Shown here: in pieces, positions 29,430 through 39,807 of the stretch
Layout: each line of letters opens with the position of its first letter
Numbering within the stretch: position 1 is the first letter of the stretch
Source of the DNA: Burkholderiales bacterium
GTDB lineage: Bacteria > Pseudomonadota > Gammaproteobacteria > Burkholderiales > Burkholderiaceae_C
Direction of reading: 5' to 3'
Assembly (NCBI GenBank): GCA_947381415.1
Contig: CANCVB010000014.1
Location: 1 to 59,132 of the forward strand
Length of the DNA: 59,132 nucleotides
Translations under genes and position numbers: made by a program
The notes under the pieces: generated by a model
The model's database searches: none
Seen by the model: the letters and a program-made list of their open reading frames with translations, nothing else
What the model was told of the DNA's origin: nothing

Positions 29430-31224
29430 GCTCTTTCAAGAAACGTTTGCGTAAACGAACACTCTTAGGCGTGATTTCAACCAACTCGTCATCGTCAATG
29501 AATTCCACACCGTATTCCAGCGTTAACTGAATGGGTGGCGTGATTTTGATGGCATCTTCCTTGCCACTGACGCGGAAGTTGGTGAGCTGCTTGGTACGCG
29601 TGGCATTCACCACCAAGTCGTTGTCACGGCTATGGATGCCCACAATCATGCCTTCATAGACAGGATCGTTAGGCTTGACAAACATGCGGCCACGGTCATC
29701 CAACTTGCCCAGCGCGTAAGTGAAAATTTCACCATCGTCCATGGAAATCAGCACACCGTTTTTGCGACCACCAATGTCACCTTTATGGGGTTCATAGCCG
29801 TCAAAAATATTGGAGATCAAACCTGACCCTCGGGTTAAATTCAAGAACTCGTTGGTAAAACCAATCAAGCCACGCGCAGGAATACGGTACTCCAAGCGCA
29901 CACGTCCGCGCCCATCGGGATCCATATTCACCAACTCACCTTTGCGCTCACCCAGGGCCTGCATGACACCCCCTTGGTGGCTTTCTTCAATGTCGGCCGT
30001 CACCAATTCGATAGGTTCATGACGAACACCATCGATGTCGCGGTACACCACGCGAGGTTTTGATACAGCCAGCTCATAGCCTTCGCGACGCATGTTTTCC
30101 AACAAAATCGTCAGGTGCAATTCACCGCGTCCGGCCACTTCGAAAATACCGTCTTCATCGGTTTCTTTCACGCGCAGCGCGACGTTGTGCTGAAGTTCTT
30201 TTTGCAAACGGTCCCAAATTTGACGACTGGTCACATACTTGCCCTCACGCCCTGCCAAAGGCGAGGTGTTGACGCAAAAATTCATGGTCAAAGTGGGCTC
30301 ATCGATTTTGAGCATGGGCAAAGGCGTGGGGTTCAAAGGATCGGTCAAGGTCACGCCAATACCAATATCGGCAATACCATTGATCAACACAATGTCACCA
30401 GGACCCGCCTCAGTGGCCTGAATGCGCTCTAAGCCTTGGAATTTCAGCACTTGGTTCACGCGGCCTTTGAGAGGCGCGCCACCCTCACCTTCCATGACCA
30501 CCACATCCATGCCAGGCTTTAAGGTTCCCGCACTGATGCGACCGACACCAATGCGCCCCACAAAGGTAGAAAAGTCCAAAGCGGAAATTTGCAATTGCAA
30601 AGGCGCAGCAGGGTCACCTTGATGGGGCGGCACATGCTTCAAAATGGTGTCAAACAAAGCCGACATATCGGGGCCCCACTGTGCACCTGCCTCACCTTCA
30701 ACCAATGACGACCAGCCGTTGATACCTGAGGCATAGACCACTGGAAAATCCAGTTGCTCGTCATTTGCGCCCAATTTGTCAAAGAGTTCAAAGGCTGCGT
30801 TAATCACCGCATCGGGACGCGATCCGGGCTTGTCCACTTTGTTGACCACCACAATCGGCTTGAGACCCAAAGCCAAGGCTTTCTTGGTCACGAACCGTGT
30901 TTGTGGCATGGGACCTTCTTGCGCATCGATCAGCAGCACCACACCATCGACCATGGACAAGGCACGCTCCACCTCGCCACCAAAGTCTGCGTGTCCGGGC
31001 GTGTCAACGATGTTGATGTGCGTACCCTGCCAGCTCACTGCGCAGTTTTTAGCCAAGATGGTGATGCCACGTTCACGCTCGATGGCGTTGTTGTCCATGA
31101 CGGTGTCGACCACTTTTTCATGCTCGGCAAAGGTGCCTGATTGACGCAACAACTGATCGACCATGGTGGTTTTGCCATGGTCAACGTGGGCAATGATGGC
31201 GATGTTTCGTATTTGTAAGGTCAT
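29398..31224 (-). CDS. typA: Translational GTPase TypA/BipA
   Basis: A 608-residue ribosome-associated GTPase needed for growth at low temperature and for large-subunit assembly. The G domain shows [30 protein letters not shown] and [13 protein letters not shown]; the EF-G-like domains follow, with [18 protein letters not shown] and [18 protein letters not shown], and the BipA-specific C-terminus ends in basic residues. The start overlaps truB by four bases. Placement after truB in the nusA-infB series is common in Comamonadaceae. Confidence 0.97.
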   Translation of the reverse strand: MTLQIRNIAIIAHVDHGKTTMVDQLLRQSGTFAEHEKVVDTVMDNNAIERERGITILAKNCAVSWQGTHINIVDTPGHADFGGEVERALSMVDGVVLLIDAQEGPMPQTRFVTKKALALGLKPIVVVNKVDKPGSRPDAVINAAFELFDKLGANDEQLDFPVVYASGINGWSSLVEGEAGAQWGPDMSALFDTILKHVPPHQGDPAAPLQLQISALDFSTFVGRIGVGRISAGTLKPGMDVVVMEGEGGAPLKGRVNQVLKFQGLERIQATEAGPGDIVLINGIADIGIGVTLTDPLNPTPLPMLKIDEPTLTMNFCVNTSPLAGREGKYVTSRQIWDRLQKELQHNVALRVKETDEDGIFEVAGRGELHLTILLENMRREGYELAVSKPRVVYRDIDGVRHEPIELVTADIEESHQGGVMQALGERKGELVNMDPDGRGRVRLEYRIPARGLIGFTNEFLNLTRGSGLISNIFDGYEPHKGDIGGRKNGVLISMDDGEIFTYALGKLDDRGRMFVKPNDPVYEGMIVGIHSRDNDLVVNATRTKQLTNFRVSGKEDAIKITPPIQLTLEYGVEFIDDDELVEITPKSVRLRKRFLKEHERKRASREA

Positions 31225-32171
31225 GCTGTACTCTCGAGTAAGGATTGGATTTCTTGGGGATTCAATAAGCGCTCAGGGATTAACTCTCCAGCGCGAACAT
31301 GGGCGGTGCCAAGCAAGGCATGTGGTTGTGCACCATACACAGCCACTTGATCGTGATCAGGCCAGGCGCCACGACGGCGCAGACCACTTAAGAAACGCCC
31401 TGCATCATCGGGTGCTAATGTGATGGGGTGATGACTGTCTAGCAACACATCCACTGCTTGAAGCTTCGCGTGACGCTGGGTTTCGGGCATGGCCTCAAGG
31501 GTGTCTAGGCTGATGCAGTCCTGAATGGCAAAAAGCCCACTTTGCACACGGCGCAAAGCAGTCAAGTAAGCGCCACAACCCAAAGCAAGACCGATGTCTT
31601 CGCCCAAGGTACGGATGTAAGTGCCTTTGGAACAGTGCGCTTTAAGCCACACGCTGCGCACACCATCCACCTCAGCCAGTTCTTTGAGTTCCAGCGCATG
31701 GATGGTGACTTGACGCGACGCACGCTCGACTTCCACGCCTTCGCGTGCATATTCGTAGAGGGCCTTGCCGTCTTTTTTTAAGGCACTGTGCATAGGCGGC
31801 ACTTGCTGCAACACGCCGGTGAACAAGGCTTGCACTTGCTGCAGTTGCTCGGGCGTGAAGTTGACCGGGGCTTGGGCAATGACCTCGCCTTCGGCGTCAC
31901 CCGTGCTGGTGCGCTGGCCCATACGGAGTACGGCTTCGTAGGTTTTGTCGGCGTCCAAATGCAATTGACTGAACTTGGTGGCCGCACCAAAGCACAGGGG
32001 CAACACGCCTGTGGCACGCGGGTCCAGCGTGCCGGTGTGGCCGGCTTTTTCAGCACGCAGCAACCACTTGGCCTTTTGCAAAGCCTGGTTACTGGAAAGA
32101 CCCAGCGGTTTATCGAGCAACAACACCCCATGCACAGGGCGCCGTTGCACCCTGGTGCGCGGCGAACTCAT
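31221..32171 (-). CDS. truB: tRNA pseudouridine(55) synthase TruB
   Basis: Makes pseudouridine 55 in the T loop of tRNAs. The 316-residue protein has [19 protein letters not shown] at the start, the catalytic Asp in [18 protein letters not shown], and [20 protein letters not shown], with a C-terminal TruB-type extension. ATGA overlaps link it to rbfA before and typA after. Confidence 0.97.
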   Translation of the reverse strand: MSSPRTRVQRRPVHGVLLLDKPLGLSSNQALQKAKWLLRAEKAGHTGTLDPRATGVLPLCFGAATKFSQLHLDADKTYEAVLRMGQRTSTGDAEGEVIAQAPVNFTPEQLQQVQALFTGVLQQVPPMHSALKKDGKALYEYAREGVEVERASRQVTIHALELKELAEVDGVRSVWLKAHCSKGTYIRTLGEDIGLALGCGAYLTALRRVQSGLFAIQDCISLDTLEAMPETQRHAKLQAVDVLLDSHHPITLAPDDAGRFLSGLRRRGAWPDHDQVAVYGAQPHALLGTAHVRAGELIPERLLNPQEIQSLLESTA

Positions 32172-32545
32172 GGCGTATCAGATTCCTTGGCACGAGAGGC
32201 CACGGCACGCGCGATCAAAGCGTTCATATCGGCAGCGCGTTCGGGTGTGCGGTCATATAAAAAATGCAAGGTAGGTACGGTGTGAATATGCAAACGCTTG
32301 AACAAGCCGTTGCGCAAGAAACCTGCGGCTTGGTTCAAGCCTTCCAAACAAGCCTCAGGGTCGCCCACCAGCACACTGACATACACCTTGGCGTGGGCGT
32401 AGTCAGGTGTGACCTCGACCGATTGAATCGTCACCATGCCTAAACGCGGGTCTTTCAACTCACGAAGCAGTTCAGACAGATCGCGTTGGATCTGGTCGGC
32501 GACACGAAAACCGCGGTGGGGCGTAGAAGACTTCTTGGCAGCCAT
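32168..32545 (-). CDS. rbfA: 30S ribosome-binding factor A
   Basis: Late 16S rRNA maturation and cold-adaptation factor, 125 residues with a type II KH-like fold. The pattern [20 protein letters not shown], then [28 protein letters not shown] (core [15 protein letters not shown]) and [12 protein letters not shown] is diagnostic. It sits six bases after infB and overlaps truB, the classic order. Confidence 0.97.
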   Translation of the reverse strand: MAAKKSSTPHRGFRVADQIQRDLSELLRELKDPRLGMVTIQSVEVTPDYAHAKVYVSVLVGDPEACLEGLNQAAGFLRNGLFKRLHIHTVPTLHFLYDRTPERAADMNALIARAVASRAKESDTP

Positions 32546-32551
32546 GCAAAC

Positions 32552-35335
32552 TTAAATCGTTCTGGCAATTTCCTTGATTTCAAAGAACTCAAGTTGATCG
32601 CCCTCGTTGATATCGTTATAGCCTTTGAGGTTCAAGCCGCACTCGAAGCCTTCCTTGACCTCGCGCACATCGTCTTTGAAGCGCTTCAAACTCTCGAGTT
32701 CGCCTGTGAACACCACCACGTTGTCGCGCAACAAGCGCAAACGTGCATTGCGGCGAACAAAACCATTGGTGACCATGCAACCTGCAATCGCACCAATTTT
32801 GCTGATGCGGAAGACTTGGCGAATCTCGGCCATACCGATGATTTCTTCTTTCTTGTCTGGTGTCAGCATGCCGGACATGGCCGCTTTGAGCTCATCTACA
32901 GCGTCATAAATGATGTTGTAGTAGCGGATTTCGATGCCATTGTTCTCGGCCAGTTTTCGCGCCCCTGCATCCGCACGGGTGTTAAAGCCAATGATGACCG
33001 CTTTAGAGGCAATCGCCAAATTGACATCTGATTCGCTGATACCACCAACGGCACCGTAAACCAATTGCACACGAACCTCTTCGTTCGTGAGTTTGAGCAA
33101 TGAGGCCGCCAAGGCTTCTTGGGAACCTTGCACGTCGGCTTTGATGATGATGGGCAGGTTTTTCACTTCACCTGAGGTCATGTCAGAGAACATGTTCTCC
33201 AACTTGGCCGCTTGTTGCTTGGCCAACTTGGTGTTGCGGAACTTGCCCGCGCGGTAGGTCGCAATTTCACGGGCACGACGCTCGTCAGACAAAACCATGA
33301 ATTCATCGCCGGCCTGAGGCACTTCGGTCAAGCCTTGAATTTCCACCGGTATGGAAGGGCCTGCAGACTTGGTGGGTTTGCCGTTTTCATCCAACATGGC
33401 ACGCACACGTCCATAGGTTTGACCAGCCAACACCACATCACCCGTTTTGAGCGTGCCCGACTGAACCAAGATGGTGGCGACAGGGCCACGTCCTTTGTCC
33501 AAACTGGCTTCAATGACCAAACCTTTGGCCATGGCGTCAACCGGCGCCTTCAACTCCAAGACTTCTGCTTGCAACAACACCTGTTCTAAAAGTTCGTCCA
33601 CACCTTGACCTGTTTTGGCAGACACGGGCACGAAGGGTGACTCGCCGCCAAACTCTTCGGGTACCACCTCTTCGGCGACCAATTCGTTTTTCACACGATC
33701 AGGGTTGGCGTCGGGCTTATCGATCTTGTTGATGGCAACCACGATAGGAACACCTGCAGCTTTGGCGTGCTTGATGGCTTCCTTGTTTTGCGGCATGACA
33801 CCGTCGTCGGCAGCCACCACCAAAATCACAATATCGGTTGCTTGCGCACCGCGAGCACGCATGGCGGTAAAGGCCTCGTGACCGGGGGTATCCAAGAACG
33901 AGACCATGCCGCGGGGGGTTTCCACATGGTAAGCACCAATATGCTGGGTGATACCACCGGCTTCGCCCGAGGCCACTTTGGCGCGGCGAATGTAATCGAG
34001 CAATGATGTTTTGCCATGGTCAACGTGACCCATGACGGTAACCACAGGTGCGCGGGTGAGAGACTCACCCACGTGCGCAGAGGCTTCCTCTTCGGTAAAG
34101 GCTTCAGGGTCATCCAAAGATGCGATCACTGCCACATGGCCCATTTCTTCCACCACGATCATGGCGGTGTCTTGGTCCAAGGGTTGGTTGATGGTGACCA
34201 TCTGTCCCAACTTCATCAACTGCTTGATGACTTCAGATGCTTTGACCGCCATTTTGTGAGCCAACTCGGCCACGGTGATGGTCTCTGGCACGTGCACTTC
34301 AATGACGCGCGCTTCCACCGGTGCCGCTTGCACTGGGGCGTCATTGCGGTCGCGGTCGCGGCGACCACGTGGTCCGCCACGCCAACTGTTGCGACCCACA
34401 CCACCACTGGCGTCACCACGGGTTTTGATTTCTTTTTTCTTCGCTTGTTCGTCCGCCCAGCTAGACGACAGCTTGGCGCTCTTGACCTCTTTGCCGTCTT
34501 TGGCTGCCGCGGTACCTGCAGGCTTGGCTGGCGTGGCAGAACCCCCAGCGGGTTTGTGCAAGGTGCCTTTGATGGCTTTGCCATCTGCAGAGGGTGCTGC
34601 TTTTTCGGGTTCGGGCGGTTTTTTCGCAACCAACACCTTTTTAGGGGTGTTCATCATGGTGCGAATCGCTTCGGCTTCAGCCAATGCTGTGCGACGTCGG
34701 GTATCCAGGTCTTTGGCCTTGGCGGCATCTTCCTCCGCTTGGGCTTTGGATTCGGCTTCGCGTTTGGCAGCAGCTTGGGCTGCAGCTTCTGCCGCGGCCA
34801 CCGCTTGATCGTCGACGGCAGGGGTCGCTGCAACCTGTTGTTGGGCTTCGCGGTCTTTGTCTTCTTGCTCTTGACGCAAGCGACGTTTTTCAGCAAGTTC
34901 TTCCTCTTGTCGGCGGATGAACTCAGCTTGTCGACGCGCTTCTTCTTCGCGGCGGGCTAACTCGGCCTGATCCAGAATGGGTGCTGCTGGAGCTGTTGGC
35001 GCAACCGGTGCGTCGCTCTCAACCGTGTCGTTTTCGTCACGCTTGACGAATGTGCGTTTTTTACGCACCTCTACTTGGATGGTGCGGGCCTTGCCAGTGG
35101 CGTCAGCTTGTTTGATCTCACTGGTGGATTTTTTCACCAAGGTGATTTTTTTGCGCTCAGGCGTGTCAGTGCCGTGACTGGCTTTTAAAAAGCCCAGCAA
35201 TTTTTGTTTGTCTGCATCGGTCAGTTCATCTGCAGCAGAGCCCTTGGGCACCCCGGCAGACTTCAACTGCTCAAGCAGCGTATCGGGAGATTTTTTGAGT
35301 TCCTTGGCAAACTCGGCAACCGTTGTTTTGGTCAT
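32552..35335 (-). CDS. infB: Translation initiation factor IF-2
   Basis: GTPase that brings fMet-tRNA to the 30S subunit. The 927-residue protein has an N-terminal IF2_N module ([19 protein letters not shown]), a long low-complexity Ala/Glu/Arg-rich linker with helical charge repeats (about 120-320), a second IF2_N-like unit ([19 protein letters not shown]), then the G domain near residue 435 ([24 protein letters not shown]) and the C-terminal C1/C2 domains. Length is slightly above the Escherichia coli protein because of the linker. It lies between nusA and rbfA. Confidence 0.97.
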   Translation of the reverse strand: MTKTTVAEFAKELKKSPDTLLEQLKSAGVPKGSAADELTDADKQKLLGFLKASHGTDTPERKKITLVKKSTSEIKQADATGKARTIQVEVRKKRTFVKRDENDTVESDAPVAPTAPAAPILDQAELARREEEARRQAEFIRRQEEELAEKRRLRQEQEDKDREAQQQVAATPAVDDQAVAAAEAAAQAAAKREAESKAQAEEDAAKAKDLDTRRRTALAEAEAIRTMMNTPKKVLVAKKPPEPEKAAPSADGKAIKGTLHKPAGGSATPAKPAGTAAAKDGKEVKSAKLSSSWADEQAKKKEIKTRGDASGGVGRNSWRGGPRGRRDRDRNDAPVQAAPVEARVIEVHVPETITVAELAHKMAVKASEVIKQLMKLGQMVTINQPLDQDTAMIVVEEMGHVAVIASLDDPEAFTEEEASAHVGESLTRAPVVTVMGHVDHGKTSLLDYIRRAKVASGEAGGITQHIGAYHVETPRGMVSFLDTPGHEAFTAMRARGAQATDIVILVVAADDGVMPQNKEAIKHAKAAGVPIVVAINKIDKPDANPDRVKNELVAEEVVPEEFGGESPFVPVSAKTGQGVDELLEQVLLQAEVLELKAPVDAMAKGLVIEASLDKGRGPVATILVQSGTLKTGDVVLAGQTYGRVRAMLDENGKPTKSAGPSIPVEIQGLTEVPQAGDEFMVLSDERRAREIATYRAGKFRNTKLAKQQAAKLENMFSDMTSGEVKNLPIIIKADVQGSQEALAASLLKLTNEEVRVQLVYGAVGGISESDVNLAIASKAVIIGFNTRADAGARKLAENNGIEIRYYNIIYDAVDELKAAMSGMLTPDKKEEIIGMAEIRQVFRISKIGAIAGCMVTNGFVRRNARLRLLRDNVVVFTGELESLKRFKDDVREVKEGFECGLNLKGYNDINEGDQLEFFEIKEIARTI

Positions 35336-35359
35336 CTGTGGTATTCCTCTTCATGACCG

Positions 35360-36844
35360 TTACGCTTGACCCGCGAACCAATGTTCGCGCGCCTTCAGGA
35401 TCAAAGTTTTTGCATCATCTTCAGACTGGCCGGTGATGTCCACCAACTCGTCCACCGCAAGGTCGGCAAGCTCATCTCGGGTATGTATGCCGCCATCGGC
35501 CAATTTGAGAATGAGTTCAGCGTCCAGTCCTTCCAGGTCTCGCAGGTCCTGCGATACCTCTTCAACACTTTCTTCACGGGCTATTTCCATGGTGAGCAAA
35601 GCATCTTTGGCACGGGCACGCAATTCATTGACCGTGTCTTCATCAAAACTTTCAATTTCCAGCATTTCTTGCAGGGGCACATAGGCGACTTCTTCCAAGC
35701 TGGTGAAGCCTTCTTCAATCAAGATGTCGGCAACTTCTTGGTCGACATCGAGTTTTTCAACAAACAAGCTACGCAGGGACTCGGTTTCGTTGGCAGATTT
35801 TTGCGCAGACTCTGCGGCGTCCATGATATTGATCTTCCAGCCGGTCAGGTCAGAGGCCAAGCGCACGTTTTGGCCACCGCGACCAATCGCCATGGCGAGA
35901 TTTTCTTCATCAACCACCACATCCATGGCGTGTTTTTCCTCATCCACCACGATGGATGACACGTTTGCGGGTGCCAATGCGCCAATGACAAACTGGGCTG
36001 GGTCTTCACTCCACAACACAATGTCCACACGCTCTCCAGCGAGCTCGTTAGTCACCGCATTCACACGGGTACCACGCACACCCACACAGGTGCCAATGGG
36101 GTCAACGCGTTTGTCGTGCGAGATGACGGCAATTTTGGCGCGCGAGCCTGGGTCGCGAGCGCAAGATTTGATTTCTAGCAAACCTTGCTCAATCTCGGGG
36201 ACTTCTTGACGGAACAATTCGATCATGAATTCAGGGGCAGAGCGCGACAAAATGATGGGAGCGCCGCGCAGTGTGCTGTCGACTTCCATGATCATGGCGC
36301 GCACCCTGTCGGCGCTGCGCAAATTTTCTTTGGGGATCATTTCAGTACGACGCAAACGACCTTCGATGCGACCGCTTTCGACAATCAAATCACCCTTGTC
36401 CATGCGTTTGACACTGCCCACAAAAATCTTGTCGCCACGCGACAAAAAGTCAGCCAACAACATTTCTCGCTCAGCATCGCGAATCTTTTGCAAGATCACT
36501 TGCTTGGCAGCCATGGCACCAATCCGGCCAATGGGGAGAGATTCGATGCTTTCTTCGATGTATTCGCCCTCTTCAATGTCGGCAAGACGCTCTTTGGCGT
36601 CCATGAGCATTTCTTCGGCGTCGGGGTTTTGCAAGCCCGCTTCATCAGGCACCACCAACCAACGGCGAAAGGTTTCGTACTCGCCGCTGTCACGGTCCAT
36701 GGCCACACGGATGTCGACATCGCCAGGGTACAGTTTTTTGGTGGCCTGGGCCAACGCGGACTCAACCGCACCAAACACCAGATCTCGCTCGACATTTTTC
36801 TCGCGCGAGATGGCGTCTACCAACATGAGCATTTCGCGATTCAT
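35360..36844 (-). CDS. nusA: Transcription termination/antitermination factor NusA
   Basis: RNA polymerase-binding factor controlling pausing, termination and rRNA antitermination. The 494 residues show the N-terminal polymerase-binding domain ([21 protein letters not shown]), S1 ([20 protein letters not shown]), two KH domains ([29 protein letters not shown] and [18 protein letters not shown], quoted in cores) and two acidic C-terminal helix-hairpin repeats, as in beta- and gammaproteobacteria. It begins two bases after rimP. NusA could act on the hairpin in its own operon's leader. Confidence 0.97.
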   Translation of the reverse strand: MNREMLMLVDAISREKNVERDLVFGAVESALAQATKKLYPGDVDIRVAMDRDSGEYETFRRWLVVPDEAGLQNPDAEEMLMDAKERLADIEEGEYIEESIESLPIGRIGAMAAKQVILQKIRDAEREMLLADFLSRGDKIFVGSVKRMDKGDLIVESGRIEGRLRRTEMIPKENLRSADRVRAMIMEVDSTLRGAPIILSRSAPEFMIELFRQEVPEIEQGLLEIKSCARDPGSRAKIAVISHDKRVDPIGTCVGVRGTRVNAVTNELAGERVDIVLWSEDPAQFVIGALAPANVSSIVVDEEKHAMDVVVDEENLAMAIGRGGQNVRLASDLTGWKINIMDAAESAQKSANETESLRSLFVEKLDVDQEVADILIEEGFTSLEEVAYVPLQEMLEIESFDEDTVNELRARAKDALLTMEIAREESVEEVSQDLRDLEGLDAELILKLADGGIHTRDELADLAVDELVDITGQSEDDAKTLILKAREHWFAGQA

Positions 36845-36846
36845 GA

Positions 36847-37419
36847 TCAGTTACTCCTCTTCTCAGCAGGCCTGCGGCCCTTGAAATCCACAATCGGTGC
36901 CAGTCGGGCCTCTCGCAACTCACTCAAAGTGAATTGCAAAGCCTGTACCGGCAAATCTTTTTTGACCTTGGCAACTCGCATACCGGGTTTGCTGACAGGT
37001 TCATCACGCCACGTGATTTGCCAGGTCTGGGGGGTATCGGTGACTTCCAATACACCCCGAAATTTCTTGCGGTTAGCCGAAACCAAACCTCCAGCGGCCG
37101 CGCCCATGGGTGCTTTCAGCGTGATGTCAATCACCTCGCCACAAAATCGGGCCAAGTCAGACTCGGTTTTCAGCGGCCTGTCGATGCCAGGGGATGACAC
37201 CTCCAAGCGGCTGTAAGCCGTTTGCTCTACTTCCAACACAAATTGCAACTGACGGGTGACTTTTTCACAATCTTCCACTTGGATAAATTGCGCTGGTACT
37301 CCCGCCTGCCAAACGTTGTCGATAGTGATACGCAGCAAACCACCGGCTGAACGCTCTATGTCCACCAGCTGGTAACCCAGACCGACAACTGTTTGTTCAA
37401 TGATGTTTTGCAATGCCAC
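36847..37419 (-). CDS. rimP: Ribosome maturation factor RimP
   Basis: Needed for early 30S subunit assembly. The 190-residue protein has the alpha/beta N-terminal domain ([21 protein letters not shown], cut to [17 protein letters not shown] here) with [20 protein letters not shown] and a C-terminal Sm-like domain. I chose a GTG start because relatives begin with ALQ-like residues; an in-frame TTG six codons upstream overlaps the U tract of a terminator. First gene of the nusA-infB series. Confidence 0.93.
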   Translation of the reverse strand: MALQNIIEQTVVGLGYQLVDIERSAGGLLRITIDNVWQAGVPAQFIQVEDCEKVTRQLQFVLEVEQTAYSRLEVSSPGIDRPLKTESDLARFCGEVIDITLKAPMGAAAGGLVSANRKKFRGVLEVTDTPQTWQITWRDEPVSKPGMRVAKVKKDLPVQALQFTLSELREARLAPIVDFKGRRPAEKRSN

Positions 37420-37435
37420 CGCTTTTCGTCCGACC

Positions 37436-37468
37436 AAAAAAAACGGGCGGTTGGGATTTCCGCCCGTT
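37436..37468 (-). terminator. Intrinsic terminator in the rimP-nusA-infB leader, attenuator candidate
   Basis: On the minus strand a perfect nine-base-pair stem AACGGGCGG/CCGCCCGTT with a nine-base loop is followed by eight T residues, ending 17 bases before the rimP start. No minus-strand gene lies upstream whose transcript it could end; the next gene upstream runs the other way. It must therefore act on transcripts headed into rimP. A rimP leader attenuator is known in gammaproteobacteria; this is a compact counterpart. Confidence 0.8.
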
Positions 37469-37515
37469 GTCTTTCTTTGCGAGATTGTAACTTAATTGGG
37501 ATCTGCTCAGATGGG

Positions 37516-37544
37516 TAATTATTTTTTATTCCTTATTGAATCAA
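37516..37544 (-). promoter_or_regulatory. Possible promoter of the rimP-nusA-infB operon
   Basis: TTGATT and TAATTA with 17 bases between, reading on the minus strand, would start transcription near 37509 and give a leader of about 40 bases before the hairpin. A second -10-like TACAAT at 37484-37489 has no clear -35. The region is A+T rich, so chance matches are likely. Confidence 0.3.
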
Positions 37545-37588
37545 CCAAAGAAGCATAATCAAAATAACAATTTTTTTAAGGAGTAGAT

Positions 37589-38176
37589 ATGTCAAACCAT
37601 GGATTTCATGTTCACGGGCCGCATGAGCATGAATTAGAGGCCGCCAATCATGAGGAAGGACACGGCCACAATAACTCAATGAGTAACCAAATTGCCATGT
37701 TTACCGCAGTGATTGCTACCGTCGGCGCGTTGTTTGGTTATATGGATGGTACGACACTGGTCAATTCCAGCGCCTATAAAAACAATGCAGCCATATCCAA
37801 AACGGAAGCAGCCAACCAATGGAATTACTACCAATCAAAAAGTAACAAACAAAATTTGAGCGAACTGGCTATTGCTTTGCTTGGAAAAAAAGATTCAGAG
37901 AAATTTGCCGAACAACTTCAACGCTACGAAACTGAAAAAAATACCATCAAAATTCAAGCTGAAAAATTAGAAAGCGAAAGCAAAGAATGGAATGAAAAAT
38001 CTGAACACGCCATGCATTTGCACCATCGATGGGCTCAGGCAACCACTTTGCTTCAGGTTTCCATCGCACTGGCTGCGATTTCCCTGCTGTCGCGAAATGA
38101 ATGGCTCAAAAAAGGGATGTATGTAGTTGGCTTTGTGGGCTTAGTCACAGGTGCTTTGGCAGCCTTGCATATTTAA
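37589..38176 (+). CDS. DUF4337-type membrane protein
   Basis: A 195-residue protein: His-rich N-terminus (HGFHVHGPHEHE), one membrane segment (about 35-52, IAMFTAVIATVGALFGYMDG), a roughly 90-residue helical, charged region with coiled-coil character (AEKLESESKEWNEKSEHA), then two C-terminal membrane segments. This matches the DUF4337 family as I remember it, function unknown. AAGGAG precedes the ATG. It faces the end of the FHA gene eight bases away, and a protein of similar layout is encoded inside the neighbouring cluster. Confidence 0.85.
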   Translation: MSNHGFHVHGPHEHELEAANHEEGHGHNNSMSNQIAMFTAVIATVGALFGYMDGTTLVNSSAYKNNAAISKTEAANQWNYYQSKSNKQNLSELAIALLGKKDSEKFAEQLQRYETEKNTIKIQAEKLESESKEWNEKSEHAMHLHHRWAQATTLLQVSIALAAISLLSRNEWLKKGMYVVGFVGLVTGALAALHI

Positions 38177-38184
38177 ATGTTGAA

Positions 38185-39513
38185 TCAACTTTTTTGTAAA
38201 TTCAAATTGAAGCGAAACCCCGTGTAATCTGGTGTTTGGCCAAGGGTTAAAGTTTGGCCAACGCCCATCCAAACAGGGTCTGGACCCGTTTGTTGATCAT
38301 CAAGAAACGTCAGACCATAGCGACTGATGTCTTGGATCTGAATGCGTTCATTATTGATATCCATAGCCAGAACTTTCAAATGACGCCTAGACACCATGGG
38401 GTTTTCGGCCGGGACCACCCACTGACACTCCGCATCTCGTCCAATCAGAAATGGGCAACGCTCGAGTGAAATAAAGCCAGCACCCGATTCTTTGGAGATG
38501 ACAAATTGAAATTGAACACTTTGAATCGTTGAAGGTGTTCGCAACGGTGTTTTAACGCTTTGTGAAGAGAACATGCCGTCCCTCACAGCTCTCAAGTACA
38601 CCTTGGCAGAATGTTCAGACATGTCGCTGAATGGACCACCCAAAGCCAATGTCGATTGATCTTGCGGCAACTGAACAGGATCTGCAAAAAGGCGTTGGTT
38701 GTTTAAATATGTGCCATTGGTAGAGTGAAGGTCTTGAACCAAGAAACCCACCGCATTCAAGGTGACCAACACATGCATACCTGAAACATGCTTTGAATGC
38801 ACATTCACGAATAAAGCAGGTGCATTATTCCAATCGAGAATCGTTTGGTCTTTGAGATCTATTTCATTTCCATTCGGAAAGATTACCGTTTTTTCCGTAC
38901 CGAAAATGACTTGTGAACAGCGGGATTGAAGATGTCGGCTACCGCAACTGTCTTCTATTGAAATATCTATCGCAAATTGTGCTTCAGAAACTGCCGCAGG
39001 ACTCTGCTTTGGTGTCCAGTGACAAACATCTTCAATCAGAAAATGCTCATCTTGTAATAGCGTATCTTCTGGAACAAGGTAAGGACTAATTTGATTTTGT
39101 TTATTTTTTTCAACAAAAGGAACGATAACGAGGTTTTTAAATTGCTCAAAGTTCACTTTGGAAAATATCTCGTCGGAATTGAACGGTCCATTCACCATCC
39201 ACTGAATCAAATGAGGAAGATCCGTCTCATTGAACCAATCATGAAGTTGTTGATTCATGACCTTGGTGCGTGCTTGAAGTCGAATTTCGCTGACCAACAA
39301 AATTTCGTTTGGATTTACCTCGGCATGTTTGAGCGCTCGTGGACACCAAACCTCATTGGCATATTTTTGCAAAGATATAAATAAGTCTGGCCACAAGGAT
39401 GCATCTAAGGACAATGTTCCCATGGTCTTCCGCGTGGCACCTGATTCTGTCGATACTGAGTGTGAATCGACCATGCCCAATAAACGAGCCAAAGGTGTCC
39501 AATATTGCTTCAC
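38185..39513 (-). CDS. Two-FHA-domain protein
   Basis: FHA domains read phosphothreonine. The 442 residues hold a unique N-terminal region (1-195) and two FHA domains. In the first (about 200-300), SGMH and STNGTYL are seen (residues 244-270) but the phosphate-binding GR motif is not. In the second (about 340-440), GRD (358) and SRRH (375) are kept while SRYG replaces STNG. So the second looks better able to bind phosphopeptides. The start overlaps the small gene upstream as ATGA. It is the last gene of a kinase/phosphatase/cell-wall operon, where mycobacteria also carry FHA proteins; the expected partner is a target of the operon kinase. Confidence 0.88.
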   Translation of the reverse strand: MKQYWTPLARLLGMVDSHSVSTESGATRKTMGTLSLDASLWPDLFISLQKYANEVWCPRALKHAEVNPNEILLVSEIRLQARTKVMNQQLHDWFNETDLPHLIQWMVNGPFNSDEIFSKVNFEQFKNLVIVPFVEKNKQNQISPYLVPEDTLLQDEHFLIEDVCHWTPKQSPAAVSEAQFAIDISIEDSCGSRHLQSRCSQVIFGTEKTVIFPNGNEIDLKDQTILDWNNAPALFVNVHSKHVSGMHVLVTLNAVGFLVQDLHSTNGTYLNNQRLFADPVQLPQDQSTLALGGPFSDMSEHSAKVYLRAVRDGMFSSQSVKTPLRTPSTIQSVQFQFVISKESGAGFISLERCPFLIGRDAECQWVVPAENPMVSRRHLKVLAMDINNERIQIQDISRYGLTFLDDQQTGPDPVWMGVGQTLTLGQTPDYTGFRFNLNLQKS

Positions 39514-39806
39514 TGTAGGTCCTCACTCTGCATTAACTGATTGAAGAAAAAAAGCTGGTGCGGATGATCGTTGCCTAAAGGTGTAACTATCCAATTCCAT
39601 TGATCAGTCAATTTTGTCTCCAATGCTGATCTCAAAACTTGGGTTTCAGAAAAAAATTTTTTTGCGCTGACTTGCTTGACCAATAAATCTTCATTCCAAA
39701 CGACCTTGACACCAGCGCTGGAATCATGACTTCCCACCCATAGTGCAATTTCCCAGCTCATAGCAGTCCAAATTTGGGGCCATGGTAATGACACAAGCCA
39801 TTTCAT
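39510..39806 (-). CDS. Small unknown protein between PBP and FHA genes
   Basis: A 98-residue protein beginning one base after the transpeptidase stop and overlapping the FHA gene start by four bases. It is rich in Trp near the N-terminus (MKWLVSLPWPQIWTAMSWEI) and has no signal peptide or clear membrane helix. A TTG five codons upstream is an alternative start. It is likely translated with its neighbours. I see no family resemblance; the middle could be an alpha/beta fold. Confidence 0.7.
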   Translation of the reverse strand: MKWLVSLPWPQIWTAMSWEIALWVGSHDSSAGVKVVWNEDLLVKQVSAKKFFSETQVLRSALETKLTDQWNWIVTPLGNDHPHQLFFFNQLMQSEDLQ

Positions 39807-39807
39807 T

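Noticed and set aside
34016..34960. A 314-codon plus-strand frame opposite infB
   Set aside because: Its Phe/Gly/Cys-rich product is the mirror of the repetitive infB linker; infB is certain.
36185..37216. A 343-codon plus-strand frame opposite nusA and rimP
   Set aside because: Fully antisense to two conserved housekeeping genes and lacks a start signal or recognisable domain.
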